From: Apus apus
Taxonomy: Eukaryota > Chordata > Aves > Apodiformes > Apodidae
DNA length: 64,000 bases
Assembly (NCBI RefSeq): GCF_020740795.1
Contig: NC_067282.1
Location: 154,180,858-154,244,857, forward strand
Reading direction: 5' to 3'
Shown piece after piece: positions 1-12,505 of this stretch. The position numbers were made by a program, and so were the translations under genes. Position 1 is the first letter of the stretch. Every line of letters begins with the position of its first letter. Under the pieces are notes generated by a model. The model made no database searches. It had not been told where the DNA came from and saw nothing but the letters and a program-made list of their open reading frames with translations.

Positions 1-2169
1 TCTGAGCGAGTCACATCATTCCTAAGTCCCCTGTGCCCAGCCTCTCTCACACTCTGGGTTTTCACAGCCAAGATGGCCCCTCCGAGAGCCCACCCAGGGG
101 GGGGATGCCATCCTGCCCAGCATCGCTGCGCCCCATGAATATTTAACAGTCAGGAAGAGATCCAGAGACTTTGATTTGTCCCACCGGCCAATTCAAGGAT
201 AACTGCACTGTGTGGGGAATTTCAGCATTTCAGAGGGCGGGTTTGTTTCAGTTCACAAGAAAACCCAACCAGGCCGCATCGCCTTACGAGGATGGCAGCC
301 CAGTTGCAGGCAGCCTCCCTGCAGCAGAGGCAGGTGGGTGAGCAGCAGCACAAAACACGGCCCGTCTCAGGCAGGTCCCACCAAACCCTCCTCTCCCAGA
401 ACTTAGGTAAAAATCAAACTCTGCTAATTAGGAAAAAATTGTTTCTTCTGAATGTTTCCACCCAATTCCGGGTTTGTGACCCCGAAGCAATGTCAATTCG
501 CTCTCATCACACCCAGCCAGAGGAGGTAGCTCCTGCTGCAGAGGCAGAGCAAGCAAGGCACAGAGAATTTTAATGCACGTGCCCAGGGTCATGCAAGAAA
601 TCAACCACAGAGAAGAAACGAGCCCAGCGTTCCTGCCTCCCAGCCCTGGGCTGTGCCAGCTATTGCTTTCTCTTGCATATAAATCACTTTTCCCCACCAG
701 TGAAGGACAGCTGGTCACTGAATAGAAAGTGGCAGTTGTTCAGCAGCCCACAGCAACACTGCACACCAGCTTAGGGTGGGAAGTGGAGAACACTCACCAT
801 GCAGAGACTGCCAGGGGATCTGCGCCAGCTGAATGGAGACAGCTCCGTTGGAATATGGCCAGAGCAAATCCCAGTGCTCCTGCAAAATCAAGTTAAAAAC
901 TCCACAGGAGAAAGCACCTCCCTTGCTTTTGCCAGAAGAGCAGGTATCAGGTGTCCCTTCATGTCCACCACTGCTGTGGACAGTAGTCACAACGAAAGCT
1001 ACCGAGCAGCTCTCACAGCATGACCACCACTGACCTAAGCCAGCCAGCCCCTTTGAACTGCAAGTCTTGGCAAGCAGACATCCCATTTTAATCAGTCCCC
1101 AAAGCAAATATTAGAGGTGGCCTTGAATCTACCACCACTTTCAAAGTTTGGAGGGACACATAAATCCCCAAGGCTCAATTTATCTCCGATCTTTGTTCCA
1201 GGACAAAAAGATCTTCTACTATAGGCCCTATAACAGTAAACGAAGTGTCTCTCTTGTTAGTATAAATGAAGCATATCATGTCTTGCTATGTTTAAAGTTG
1301 GTCTGATTTAACTGTTGGCGTGGCAAAGCCAGAAACAAAAGCAAAACAACAAAAAACTTCCCTTGGAAAATCTGGGCTAAGAGAGAGTTATAATCCCAAC
1401 AGGTAACACTAACCAAGATGAGAGGTGCTAAAATCTCTCACAGGAAACACCTCGGTGAACAGCTTGGCTAGCAGGCTGAGGACACAAAATCATCAAGTGA
1501 CTGGACTGAAGGCAAACTCCTGTGGGTCAAACTGCAGTGAAAAAAAGAGACCCTAAAACAGCTTCATTCAGTTCCACCCAAAAAAACCCCACTTCATGTC
1601 CAAAGCTTACACCAGTGCAACTTGTGCAATGCCTTCTATACTAATGAAAGTGCTTTTACACTTATTTTGCTGACAGAGCTGACAAAAACCATGTCCACAA
1701 AGTGAAAGAGTCAAACCAGCAACGTTCATGAGTATGTTTGCCAGAGAGAAGGAGTTCTGCTTGTAAACCTCCACAGGGATGGGGAACTGAGGCAACTGAG
1801 AGAGGAAAACAAGTAGCTCCAAAAATATTTCTGCTAGTTTAAATTTCAGCCAGCTTGGCAAGCTCTTTCACAATGTTTAAACACAACAGAACCTGAATCA
1901 CTAGCCTTAATTCAGCTTCAGGCCTCCCGTGCCTCTGATCCTAATCCAAGTACTACTTTCACAAGACCTTTATCAAACATTAGCTCTGGCTACTCCATCC
2001 AGATACCCACAGCTGCCTTGCCTTCCTTGGTAGGGGCAGCGTTATGGCCTGTCTAAACTAATAGCTGACAGTTCCTAGAGGTATTTACATAGCTGAAGCT
2101 GTAGCTTTAGATGTGTCCAACTACTTTCAGTTGTAAAGCATGATGGACCTGAGACACAGTGTCATACTC
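1..2169. other. Unassigned sequence left of CENPM
   Basis: I see no open frame with family resemblance, no CR1 tail and no RNA gene in this stretch. The reading frames are short, overlap on both strands and lack consistent splice-site borders, so they look like chance. In human the next gene beyond CENPM is TNFRSF13C; I looked for its cysteine-rich receptor motif here and did not find it. Confidence 0.4.
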
Positions 2170-2215
2170 TTAGATACGCTCCACTTCCCCTGCCAGTTCT
2201 AGTAAAGACTTTTTC

Positions 2216-2669
2216 CTAAGAGTAAGAAAAATATTCACCCCCAAGGTGAAGTGAGATGCTGCTCTTAAGGAACGAGATTTTATTCTGTACCAGCGGCGAT
2301 TCGGCCACCTGTAGGAAGTACAAAGAGAATTCTGTTTCTTTGAAAGCATTAGGAAAGAAATACCACATGTGAAACATAGCAATGGAAAAAAAAACATTTT
2401 TGAAGGTGCAGGAATGGACAGTAGCACATGTGGGTTGCAACAAAGCATTCTGGGTGAACCAAGGAAAGTTTCGTTTTCACCAGTTAAGAAAGCTCAGTGA
2501 AATTACTCTTGAGGCCAAAGGGATTTTACCCAAGTCCAATAGTTACTAGAGACAACTGGAGAGAGACCGAGGACACAGAAGGGTCTCCTTACCTTACAGC
2601 AGTCATGGAGGACACAAAAGACTGGCTTGTTGCATGCCACAGCCCTTCTTTCCCTCCCCCAGACTGCAC
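2216..2669 (-). other. Two candidate coding exons of an unidentified minus-strand transcript
   Basis: On the minus strand, 2669-2593 is preceded by TTGATGTGCAG and followed by the donor GTAAGG. 2308-2216 is preceded by TTTGTACTTCCTACAG and ends in a stop. Joined, one frame stays open and reads ...KPVFCVLHDCCK, then VAESPLVQNKISFLKSS, then ...GGEYFSYS and stop. A second joined frame is also open and ends in ...GEVERI at 2170, so the true frame is undecided. The second segment has several CpGs in a CpG-poor area, which favours coding. I do not recognise the protein. It could be the 3' end of a neighbour, an alternative CENPM 3' end, or chance. Confidence 0.25.
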
Positions 2670-3586
2670 CTGCACATCAAGAGCAAATCGAAACCAGTCT
2701 ATTCTAAACCATGGTCTAATTTATTTTGAGGGACCCAAACCAAGAGCGTGGCTGAGACAGCATAACCACGAGAGAAAACTTGGTTCTCAGCATGATTGCC
2801 CCTCACTGGTGGCCAAGTCCTGCCTAGTACCTTCAGGATCACTAAGCTAGCTGAAAGTAGGGCATGCCCATTAAGCTGCCAATCCTTCTTATACAGCCAT
2901 GAGAGTTTACACATCTTTCTCCTTTGGGTTTTAGCCAGAGACCAGCCCTTTTGGGCACCATAACACAGCTGAATGGCTTATCTCCTTTTGTTCCAGCTGA
3001 CAAACATCCTAGCCCTCCCCTGCCAGCAACAATACAACTGGAGCTAGGATTTGTGTGTCCCCTGAGCAAGGATACAGGCTTTGTGGCTTGCTGAGCTGTC
3101 TTTGCAAGGACTGCCAACACTCACAGCTGATGAAGCCTGCAGTGCTGCTTTCTGCTTTTTCCTGCTCACAGACAGATGTCAGAAACAAGCTAAGCAAAAC
3201 AGCACACACAGCTAGAGCTCTGCACCTAGGAACACTAAAGAAGACTATGGGGGATTAAATAAACCAAACCAAAGAGAAGCTTAACACAGTCTCTTGTGGC
3301 TTCATTTCTACCCAGCAAGCAATTCTGGATAAGAAACTTCCCAGCGTTTCAAGAAACACTGTATTCTGGAAAGTGGCTCAACTCAGTGTACAGGAAGGAT
3401 TGTGTTTGGAAAGCTTTTGCCACCACCACGTGGATGAAGCCATGACTGCAGCCCACCAACTAACTGGAAGTTCAAATTGTGAGCAAGGACCAGCCTCACT
3501 GCCAGGGCAAATTGAGGCAGGTGTTTGTAGGTTTTAGAGCCCATGTTACATACCCAAACAAAGAGCATACAACAAATATTACACAT
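2670..3586. other. Unassigned sequence downstream of CENPM
   Basis: No recognisable gene or repeat. A short open stretch on the minus strand around 2832-2914 ends at a possible donor (AAG then GTACTA), but it has no convincing acceptor and I did not build a gene from it. Confidence 0.3.
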
Positions 3587-3592
3587 TTTATT
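3587..3592 (-). terminator. CENPM: Probable CENPM poly(A) signal
   Basis: The minus strand carries AATAAA here, followed within 30 bases by a T/G-rich stretch typical of a downstream element. It is the first canonical hexamer I find after the CENPM stop codon, which would give a 3' UTR of roughly 0.9 kb. No transcript evidence was available. Confidence 0.5.
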
Positions 3593-4516
3593 AACTTAGA
3601 ACTCCAAAATACACTGACTTGCAGTAAGAATAAGGCATGAATTACTGCTGATAAGAACTTGTTAGTTACAGGATTACACACAGCATAGGCCCAACTTCCA
3701 AGAGACAACATGTGTTTTCTATATGTTGCTGTAGTCCAGTCTGCTGTATTTCATCTCTGGTCAGCCCCAGAGGCTGGGCTGGTAAGGTCATCCTGGGCTT
3801 GAGAGACTCGGGTTGCTTGTTATCCTGAGCTTGCTAGATGGAGCCTATTTCTTTAAAGATGTAAAATAAAGCTGGAGTGCTAGATTATTTTCGTTAGCCC
3901 TTCCTCCCCAATTAGGTATCAGACACAGAAACACTGAGCCCTTCACTGAGCAGATGTTCACACAGCTGGATCATTAGTGGCCAACTGCAGTCTATCTAGA
4001 AGCTGCAGGACAGCCTTCCTTCCCTATTTTCCTCTTGGTGGGGAGACAAAACCTGGCTGTGAGGTTTCACATTAGTCCAAGGTGCTGGATTTAATCTGAA
4101 AGGAAGCAGGAGCCTGCTGCCTTTTCTCCAGTACTTTGGGGATGCTGAAATGAAGATACTCAACAGTGACAGGTGGCATCTGGGATACCGGCCTGTTCTG
4201 ATACTATCTCAGGAAAACCTATAGCTCCTGGCCACTGGCAAAGTGGATGAAACTCAAACCCAATGAAGAAATGGAATTCAGATGGAATCATGGATAGAAA
4301 TCCCCAATTCAAACCAGCGTCCCCCCCTGCACCTAGATGTTATGCACTGAACACAAATCAAGCCTTTCATGAGAGATTACCAACTAGGAACAGCTCTGGA
4401 TGAGTAGTCATGACGAGTCAGGCAAAAAAGCTTCCCAGTGTGATTCCAACTGCAGGCAGCTTGAATGCCTGAAGTGAAAAAACTGATGAATGTGGCTGAA
4501 TTCTCACAATGAGAAG

Positions 4517-7500
4517 CTAGTAATCAGCAGAGTTCTTCATCAGTAAGCCAAAGGACAAAGCAGAAACTCCTGGTACATGACCAGCACAGATCTCTAGTAT
4601 TCGGAGAAGTCTCTGAGCAGTGGCAACTCGAACCCCGTCCAACTGGAAGCAAAAGGGAGAAACTATTTAATCAGTAGAAAAAGAAGAAAAGCAGTGTTGT
4701 GATAAAAGAAAGAACCAGAGCAAGCACAAAGTGTGGTTCAGAGCAGCTAGCTACGGAAAATCCCAGAGAGGCCCATTTACTACCCCAGTGCTAGGGAAGG
4801 TACAGCATTGTCAGCTGAAAACCCTGAAGGGGCTGCCAAAGGCACAGACATTACCTGCTGGCAGGGAAGCAGCCTCTGAGGGTGGAACAACAAGTTCACG
4901 GAAAAGTGAAGTGTGCTACGGCTGAATGCCAAACTCTCCCTCCAGCTTTTCAGACCGAGCAGGTAATTGGAAAGAGGGGCATATCAGATGGCAAAACAGT
5001 CTGTGAAGCAACACACAGCCTGGCTAACACGAAGCATTACGTGGGCAAGAGAGTCACATAGCAAGTAACAGCTCAGGGGCTCCCAGGAAGATAAAATGCC
5101 TCAAGGAACAAGTGTACCAAGGCTCTGCATATCAGAGAAGTCTTTGTTAATTTAGATTTGGCCTCCTGAGACTTTGAAGTAGCACAGGAAGGAGCAGGTA
5201 ATCTAGAATACTCATTTCAAGGACAGTCAGGCCCCTCTACCTCTACTGTTCTTACAGAAAGTCTGGTCTCTGACAGTTATGCAACACAGTAGTGCATGTA
5301 CATATATTTATTGCTAATGTAATGATGTTCCTAACGATCACAGAGTGGTGGAATTCACCAATCCCTTCAGGCCCCAAATAAGCACCTTACCTCCAACTCA
5401 CAGAATAGCACAGGACTGCAGTAAGCTTCTCCCAGTTTCCAGATGGCATTCATCTCCACGCTGCAGGAATTCACCCTGCCAACTAGAGAAAAAGTTTTCC
5501 CACATTACGAGCCCCATTATCAACATTCAGTGAAGAAAAAGTACTGGGAAATTCCACATTCACAAAACCAACCAGACCTAATTTTGAGAGCACCATAGAA
5601 GGTAAGGCAAGAGTGAGCAATACAAACAGAATGGTATGAGATTCCCAACGGAATCAGCACAGAAGTGGTTCATAATACTGACAGCAGGAACAGTATCGCC
5701 ACATTACCCAGTGCTGCAACAGTAACATTTTGGATAAGGGACCAGTACGCTATCAGCGGGGCGGAATCTTCTAGCCATTAATCAGAAGCCCTCCTGGCTC
5801 ATGTGGTATCAGAGTGATGTCTCTGAGGACTTCACTCTACCAGGAGAGCCACAGCACAAGACTACACCAAGACACTATTCCAGCCCAGAATTTGCTCTCC
5901 TGACCCTCAAATTCCAGGGACACAGCACCTCTATTTCAACCCTGAGCAGTAGAGGCTGGCCCCTCTGTTTCCTCAGAGCTGAAGTAGGGAAGGTATGGTT
6001 GGGGTGGGGTGGCTGGAGAGCTGCCCAGCAGAGAGGGACCTGGGGGTGTTGATTGACAGAGAAGGCCAAAGGCATCCTGGCCTGCATCAGAGATAACGTG
6101 ACCAGCAGGACCATGGAGGTGATCCTGCCCCTCTACTCAGCCTTGGTGAAGCTGCACCTCAAGCACTGTGCGCAGTTTTGGGCACCACAGTATAGGAAGG
6201 ACATTGAGGTGCTGGAGAGGGTGTAGAAGGGCAACCAGGCTGATTAGTGGTCTGGAGAACAGGCCTTATGAAGAGAGGCTGAGGGAGCTGGGACTGTTCA
6301 GCCTCAAGAAGAGGAGGCTGAGGGGAGACCTCATTGCTCTCTACAAGTGCCTGAAACGACGATGTAGGGAGGTGGGTGTTGGCCTCTTCTCCCTAGTGAC
6401 TAGCAATAGGACAAGAGGAAATGGGGCCAAGTTGCACCAAGGGAGGTTAAGATTGGCTATCAGGAAAAAATTCTTCACAGAAAGAGTGGTGAGGCATTGG
6501 AACAAGCTGCCTGGGGAGGTGGTGGAGGCACCATCTCTGGAGGTGTTAAAAAAATGGGTGGACATAGTGTTTTGGGAGATAGGTTAACAGTTAAGGGTTG
6601 TAGGGACGACAGTTGGACTTGATCTTGAAGGTCTTTTCCAGCCTTGATGTTTCTATGAAAGTACCCTCCTCCACTTTTGGGGTAGGTGGAGGGAGGTGTG
6701 GAGGGGCAGGGAGAAAGATGAAAGGCCCAGTGGAGCCAGACAGCACACAGCAGGGATACCAGTCTGCTACTACAACTATACTTACTAGTTTAGTAGCTCA
6801 TCCATTTAGATTCATTTTATTACCACAGCATCATGTGCTACTCACTGCTCATTAAGATTATCATTAAGAGAGATCTGCAAAAGCAGATAGAACAGACTTC
6901 TGCAGTGCCACAGGAAAAAAAAAATAAATCATCATCAGGGATTAGGGATAGAGAAGAGAGGTCTGGCTGACATACACAAAAAAAAGAGAAAGCAAGCGAA
7001 CGTGAGAGACGAGAACTATGTTTTATCCAAGAAAATTATTTTTAAAGGAAGATGAGTTCAGATATAATTTAAACAAAGCTTTTGACAAAGCCACTGGTTC
7101 CCTCTCTTTTGTTTCAAGTTCAGTCACTGCCCTGTTTTAAGGAAAGCAACAGCGAGTCGGGTTGCTTGGAGAGGAGGAAGAGGGCAGATGTCATACGTAC
7201 CCCCAGTGACAAGAAAGTACACTTTCCCCAGGAAGAAGCTGGCATCCACATAAGCTAGGGAATCTTCAACATTCTTTAAGCTGTCAGAAAAGCACAGACA
7301 ATCCAGTTGGACAGGGAGGTAAAAACCAGGGCAGCATAAGGACAAAGGGAATAACTTTTAGAATAACTTTCAGAAGCACAATTAGAAAACCAGTGATGTT
7401 AACATCTGCTGATCTGTGAGCCAGCAGAATTATGCTCTATGATCAAAGCACGGCAGTAGAGGCCTCTTTAATACCCACAGCTGTTCAATAATCCATAACA

Positions 7501-10500
7501 TATCCTTTCTACCCAAGACTCAACAGTTAGACTTGGTTTGAACAGTGTCCTCTGTGATTTGCAGACACTAAGCATCTGAATTCATTAACATCCAACAAGA
7601 CTTCAGCACTACTTCGACTCTTTCAGAAGAGCTAGCCCACACATTTCTGCAGCACCATCTGTGCTGTAAGTATGCAGCTGGGCCTGTCATTTTTGGTAAA
7701 TGAGAGCCCAGGATCATCAGTCACAAGTAAAGTAATAAAATGCTGACTTTTGTGCCTTAGCAAGTCTTTACTTATGGCCTGGGGACACAAATATCATTTC
7801 TACAAAGATGAGCACAAGATGAGAGAAAAGGGATCAATCCCTGCAGACCTTTCTCTTGCCTACAGACATCCATAGTGCTGATCCCACTTGACCAGCAGTA
7901 TCAGTGGACTGGGGATACAGACGCAGCAACTGGCTGGTTATTAGGCAGCACTGCCATCAGCCATGGAGCATCAGCCACCTGCACAGTACAGAACTTAACA
8001 GCATCACTGTTGTTTCCATCTCATTTTACAGAGAGCTTCTTTCCAAAGCTCACTTCATACCATCCCATGCCTGGATCCAGGAATAAATTCTGCCTTCCCT
8101 GCTATGGCAGCTTAGTGCAAAGCAGGCATGTTATTGGACAGAGCAGTCCAGTCCTAACCCATTGCTGGAGGTCAGAAAACCACTGTATGTGTTACTGAGC
8201 TCTCACACCACAGCAAGTCTTGGATTTGTAATCTACTATTCAGCAATTCTGACTCAGTAAAAATGTAGATTTAGCCATCAATCCAAAGCAGGTATCAGTT
8301 TCCCCTCTCATATTTTTGCCCTTCTTTTACCTGTACTTGCTCTTGATGTCAATCATAAACACAAGCAGATCAATCCTGGGCCGAAGGTGATCCCTCTCTG
8401 AAGGTAAGGGGAGGGATGTAGCCAGGTGACTGAAAGATAATAAAATTACCAGTTTAAACAAAGAGTTTGGCAAGGCAGTATCCACTTAATCCTAAGCATA
8501 TAACCACTGCAGTTTACCATGTAGCAAGTTACCAGGAAACCTGCTAATTACTAAATATGTGGGCACTGAAGAGACACTGTGATTCTTTATGTGGTATTCT
8601 CATCTGTTAAGCCTACTCACAGTTGCTGACAGCCACAGTGATACTTGCTAGACAAGGTTGTTTATAATGGGAAGCTTATTAGAGCATAATAAGGCTCTCA
8701 GGAACATTTTCTCTGCACAGATCTGCATGGCAGTAATTTTATTTAATTGTTAAGAAGAAAGGGTTTTTTTCCACCAAAGTGAATCCCAGTGCTTTAGTGG
8801 TGTATTTTGCTGCCAAGTTTCAATTAAAATGTTAGTGCTTTCCCGTAACATTCCAGAGACACTACTCAAGTGCTCACACAGAAGAGGCTCTCTGCAGGTG
8901 TTTGTGTTAGAGAAAGGTGTGTTGTATGCACGAAACCTTGAACCAAAAATGCATCACTAGTGTAGCTTTATAGACGAAATAACTCAGAAAGAGCTTCTAC
9001 TAAATCATTACCCCTTTTTTATCACTTCCACTGGGGTGGGACTTACTAGGTTAGCTTAGGTGTGCTTCTACACAGTACTACCACTGCTGATACAGCTGTT
9101 GGAAGAAGAATTACAGGGAAGGGATTTTTTTGTGTCTCTTCCTACTACAAAAGGAAAAACAAAAGGCTTCAGTAGTGCTTATCTGGGCATTCCTCAGGGG
9201 AGAATATTAACAGCACCATATTTTTGGAAGATCACCTGAAAGGCAGATTGGAAAACCAAAAATCTCAGAATTTCAGTCTCGGTCCCAATCCACCCCCTCT
9301 CTGGAAGCCAAGAGAGAAACACTGATTTTTGTCTCCTTGGGCAATACTACTTCTAGCATTTGAATCTTAAGGACTTCACAGACCACAGTACACGTTCCCT
9401 TCTATTAGTCATAAGCAGTTTGTAGCTTTGCCTGCCAGTCTCCAAATAAAGGTGTTTTGCTTCCTATAAATAAGGAAGTTATGATTTAACAAAAGCATTC
9501 TGAAACACAAGATATCAGCAAAGTGTGCTTGAAGGAGACGCTGCAACACAAACAAGCTTATACGCTTAGGGTGAAATTTAGGAAGAAGTTGTGGGGACAT
9601 GAAAGTACCAGATACCACTTTCTGGGAAAACAAACACCCAAAAAAAAGTCCATGATTTGGAATCCTACTGTATTTAAACCAACATCACCAGAGGATGCCA
9701 GCTATGCACTGCAGAAGCTCCTAGTGAAAAGAGGCACAAAACCCCAGCTCTTCAATTCTTCCAGATGCTGTATCTGGCAGGTAGACTTGCCAGACTAGAT
9801 ACCATACTTGTTTGTAATCTGTATAATCCCAAAGAAACATAGTGAGGGGAAAAAAATAATGTCATGGACTGCTGCTTCCCTAGTGATACCAGTGCAGGGA
9901 CTTATCTTGCTCTGTAGTAGAGCATAAGTTTCAATGCCTTTGGGTAGTTACCCAGCTATAGTACCAGTAGGCATCCGGTGTTGCTGTGAAGCCTCAGAGC
10001 TCAGCTCTCCATGTCTTGCAGGGCGGAGGACAGAGTCCTCTGAATTGAAACCACCAAGACTCAGCCATCCCAGCAAGGCATCTAACCTCTCAGCTGCTCC
10101 AACAGCCACCATCCCTCACTCCCTGTGCTGCTCCAAGGCCTGCAGTCTCACTGTGAGAGGAAACCATCGCTCTCCAGCTGTCCCAGTCAGGTGTTTGACC
10201 ATTCCAACAGCTGCCATCCCTCTGGACACTGAGGGCCTTGAGCACCAGGCAGCATCATCTCTGCTACAAGGACAGGCTGAGAAATTTGGGGCTATTCAGC
10301 CTGGAGAAGAGAAAGACTCCAGGGAGACCTTATAGCACCTTCCACTACTTGAAAGAGGCCTACAGGAAAGCTGGGGAGGGGCTTTTCACCAGAGAGAACA
10401 GTGATAGGACAAGGATAATGGTTTTAAACTGAAAGAGGGGAGATTTAAGTTATATATAAGGAAGAAATTCTTCATCATGAGGGTAGTAAGGCACTAGAAT

Positions 10501-12505
10501 AGGTTGCCCAGGGATGTTACAGATGCTCCCTCTATGGAGATGTTTAAGGCCAGGTTGGATGAGTCCTTGTGCAACCTGGTTTAGTGTGAGTCGTCTCTGC
10601 TTATGGCAGGGAGGTTGGAACCTGATGATCTTTAAGGTCCCTTCCAACCTTAACCATTCTGTGATTCTTCTATCTAGTAATGGCACTCCACAGCTCAGCA
10701 GAGGCTGCAGGATTTTCACTGAAAACTGGGTAATTAATTTACTATTAATTAGCACAAACATCCAAGATGCCATGATCAAAGCAATACAGTCATCTCACTG
10801 ACTAGTAGAACATTAGCTTGGATTTGCCTTTAGTGCATAGTCTCAGGTTACAGCAGCAAAATAACACAAAAAACTTCTGAAGAGCTGACTAAACCCATTT
10901 AATCTTGGCAAGAGAGCTGTCAAGGACATTATACCATAAAAACAGTTAATCGAGCTTTTAAGACAGGTCTTGTCATGCAGCTAAAGCTAAAATTCCAAAA
11001 GCATCTCAATAGCTTGAGAAGGAAAAGCACACACATGCATAAAAACCAGAAAACAGCTATGAAGAGCACCAAAAGAAATCGACATCTTTCAGGAAAACCT
11101 GTTTGCTTTCAGGCATTGTACTTGTCCCCATTTGACCCAGGATGTTTAATTCCTGCACACATCTCTCTCAAGATAGGGGAAAAAAAAAAATTAAAAATCT
11201 GTGCTCCTCTCACACCCTTGCAATTTATGTATCAAACACCGGCAGAAGAGGCAAAGGGCAACGCTTTGTGCATAGTGCGCACGATGAATGCGAGAATTAT
11301 TTCTACCTCTGTTTCTAATCACGCCCGAATTGCCTGCCCTGAAGGCAGAGCAGTGTCCCCTCCCGCAGGTGCCAGCCACATCTCAGCAGCCGGGCACGCC
11401 AGCGCTGGCAAGAGCAAGCTCTTCCTTAGAAGGGAACGCCCTGCAGTTCCAGCTACCGCCATTTGAGCAGAAGCGGCGTTTGTAAGAGGTTTCGGGGCGG
11501 GCATTCCTGGAGCAGGAGCCGAGCGAAATGGCATCACCGCCGCTCTCTTCGCTCCGTCACGTGGAGCTCTGGCTCCATCTCTTGGAGAAGGCAGCAGAGT
11601 GACCGACCCTGCACGATCCCCTGCACCGGCGAGGCCGCACCTCGAGCACTGTGCTCAGGTTTGGGTCCCTCACTAGAGAAAGGACATTGAGCCAACAGAG
11701 CGTGTCCGGAGAAGGGCAACGAAGCTGATGAAGGGGTTGGAGCACGAGTCTTACCAGAAGTGGCTGAGGGAGCCGGGGTTGTTTAACCTAGAGAAAGGGA
11801 GGCTGAGGGGAGACCTTATTGCTCTCTACAGCTACCTGAAAGGAGGCTGTAAAGAGGTGGCGATTGGTCTGTTCAATGAAGGTACAGGTGATGGAACAAG
11901 AGGTAATGGCCTCAAGGTGCACCAAGGGAGGTTTCGATTGGATGCTAGGAAGAATTTCTTCCCCAAAAGGGTTATCAGGCATTGGAACAGGCCATCCCTG
12001 GAGGTATTTAAGAGTCGTATAGACACAGTACTGAGGGACATGGTTTAGTTAAGGACTTGTCAGGGTCACGGTCGGACGCCGCAGGCAGCACAGCCCCTCC
12101 CCACCACTCACATGCTGATCTTGAAGCTCTTCTTCTCTCGGAGGATCTCCTGCGCCAGCTTCTGCTGCAGCTCTTCATCCGTACCCACCAGCTGGGCGGA
12201 GAGGAGGGGAGAGCAGGGTCAGACGCGAGGGGGCCGCTCCCCGGCGCCGCACCGGGGCCTGGGCCAGCAGCCCCGCGGGCCTCACTTGCCTGTGGCAGCC
12301 GGGCGGCCCAGCCCCCGCGGGGCGGGGGGGAGGGTGGGGAGGGGGCGCCGCCACGACCGCCACCCCTACGGCGCGGCCCAGGGCGCGGCAGAGACGGGCG
12401 CGACCCGCAGGGCTGGGCCCCGGGAGGGCGCTGCGAGGGCAGACCTACCAGCAAGGCGGCGGAGTTGAGCGCCGGGAGCTTGTCGAAAGGCCGCAGCACC
12501 GCCAT
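4517..12505 (-). CDS. CENPM: Centromere protein M (CENP-M), six coding exons, complete
   Basis: CENP-M is a kinetochore protein of the constitutive centromere-associated network. It has a small-GTPase-like fold without GTPase activity and holds the CENP-H/I/K/M complex together (family knowledge). Coding exons on the minus strand are 12505-12449, 12191-12112, 8429-8331, 7280-7201, 5482-5391 and 4642-4517. All borders are GT/AG and the phases join without a break (534 nt, 177 residues; human has 180). It begins [15 protein letters not shown], against human MSVLRPLDKLPGLNT. Other diagnostic stretches are RPRIDLLVF in exon 3, [10 protein letters not shown] (residues 90-99) in exon 4 and [12 protein letters not shown] (154-165) in exon 6. 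The tail KNSADY is shorter and different from human. Introns 2, 3 and 5 are large, and two of the three hold CR1 copies. The start codon lies in a GC-rich promoter block. Identity is near certain; splice sites were placed by eye. Confidence 0.95.
6009..6658 (+). mobile_element. CR1 LINE fragment in CENPM intron 4
   Basis: It matches the 3' part of avian CR1: it starts in the motif reading GAGAGCTGCCCAGCAGAGA and runs through the block with CTGGAGAAG-like and GGGGAGACCTCATTGCTCTC words. It ends in the CR1 tail CTTTTCCAGCCTTGATG followed by TTCTATGA. An internal segment near the start is missing relative to the usual element. It is 5' truncated and antisense to CENPM. A frame of 139 codons (6168-6587) is a remnant of the CR1 reverse-transcriptase ORF end, not a host gene. 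Confidence 0.9.
10229..10670 (+). mobile_element. CR1 LINE fragment in CENPM intron 2
   Basis: The block begins in the CR1 region with GGACAGGCTGAGAAATTTGG and AGCCTGGAGAAGAGAAAG. It continues through AGAAATTCTTCATCATGAGGG and ends in TTCCAACCTTAACCATTCTGTGATTC-type tail sequence. It is a 5'-truncated, diverged copy in antisense to CENPM. Confidence 0.9.
11599..12077 (+). mobile_element. CR1 LINE fragment next to CENPM exon 2
   Basis: CR1 words run from about 11599 (GGCCGCACCTCGAGCACTGTG) through GGGAGACCTTATTGCTCTCTA and TTGGAACAGGCC to the end-region word GACATGGTTTAGTTAAGGAC. The final TTCTATGA-type tail is missing, so the copy is truncated at both ends. It lies in CENPM intron 2, antisense, and its right end is only about 34 bp from the exon 2 splice donor at 12111. 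Confidence 0.88.

Noticed and set aside
2497-2850. 117-codon plus-strand frame
   Set aside because: It runs antisense to the candidate minus-strand exon, has low-complexity composition and no recognisable domain.
6168-6587. 139-codon plus-strand frame in CENPM intron 4
   Set aside because: It lies wholly inside a CR1 copy and encodes the C-terminal remnant of the CR1 reverse-transcriptase ORF.
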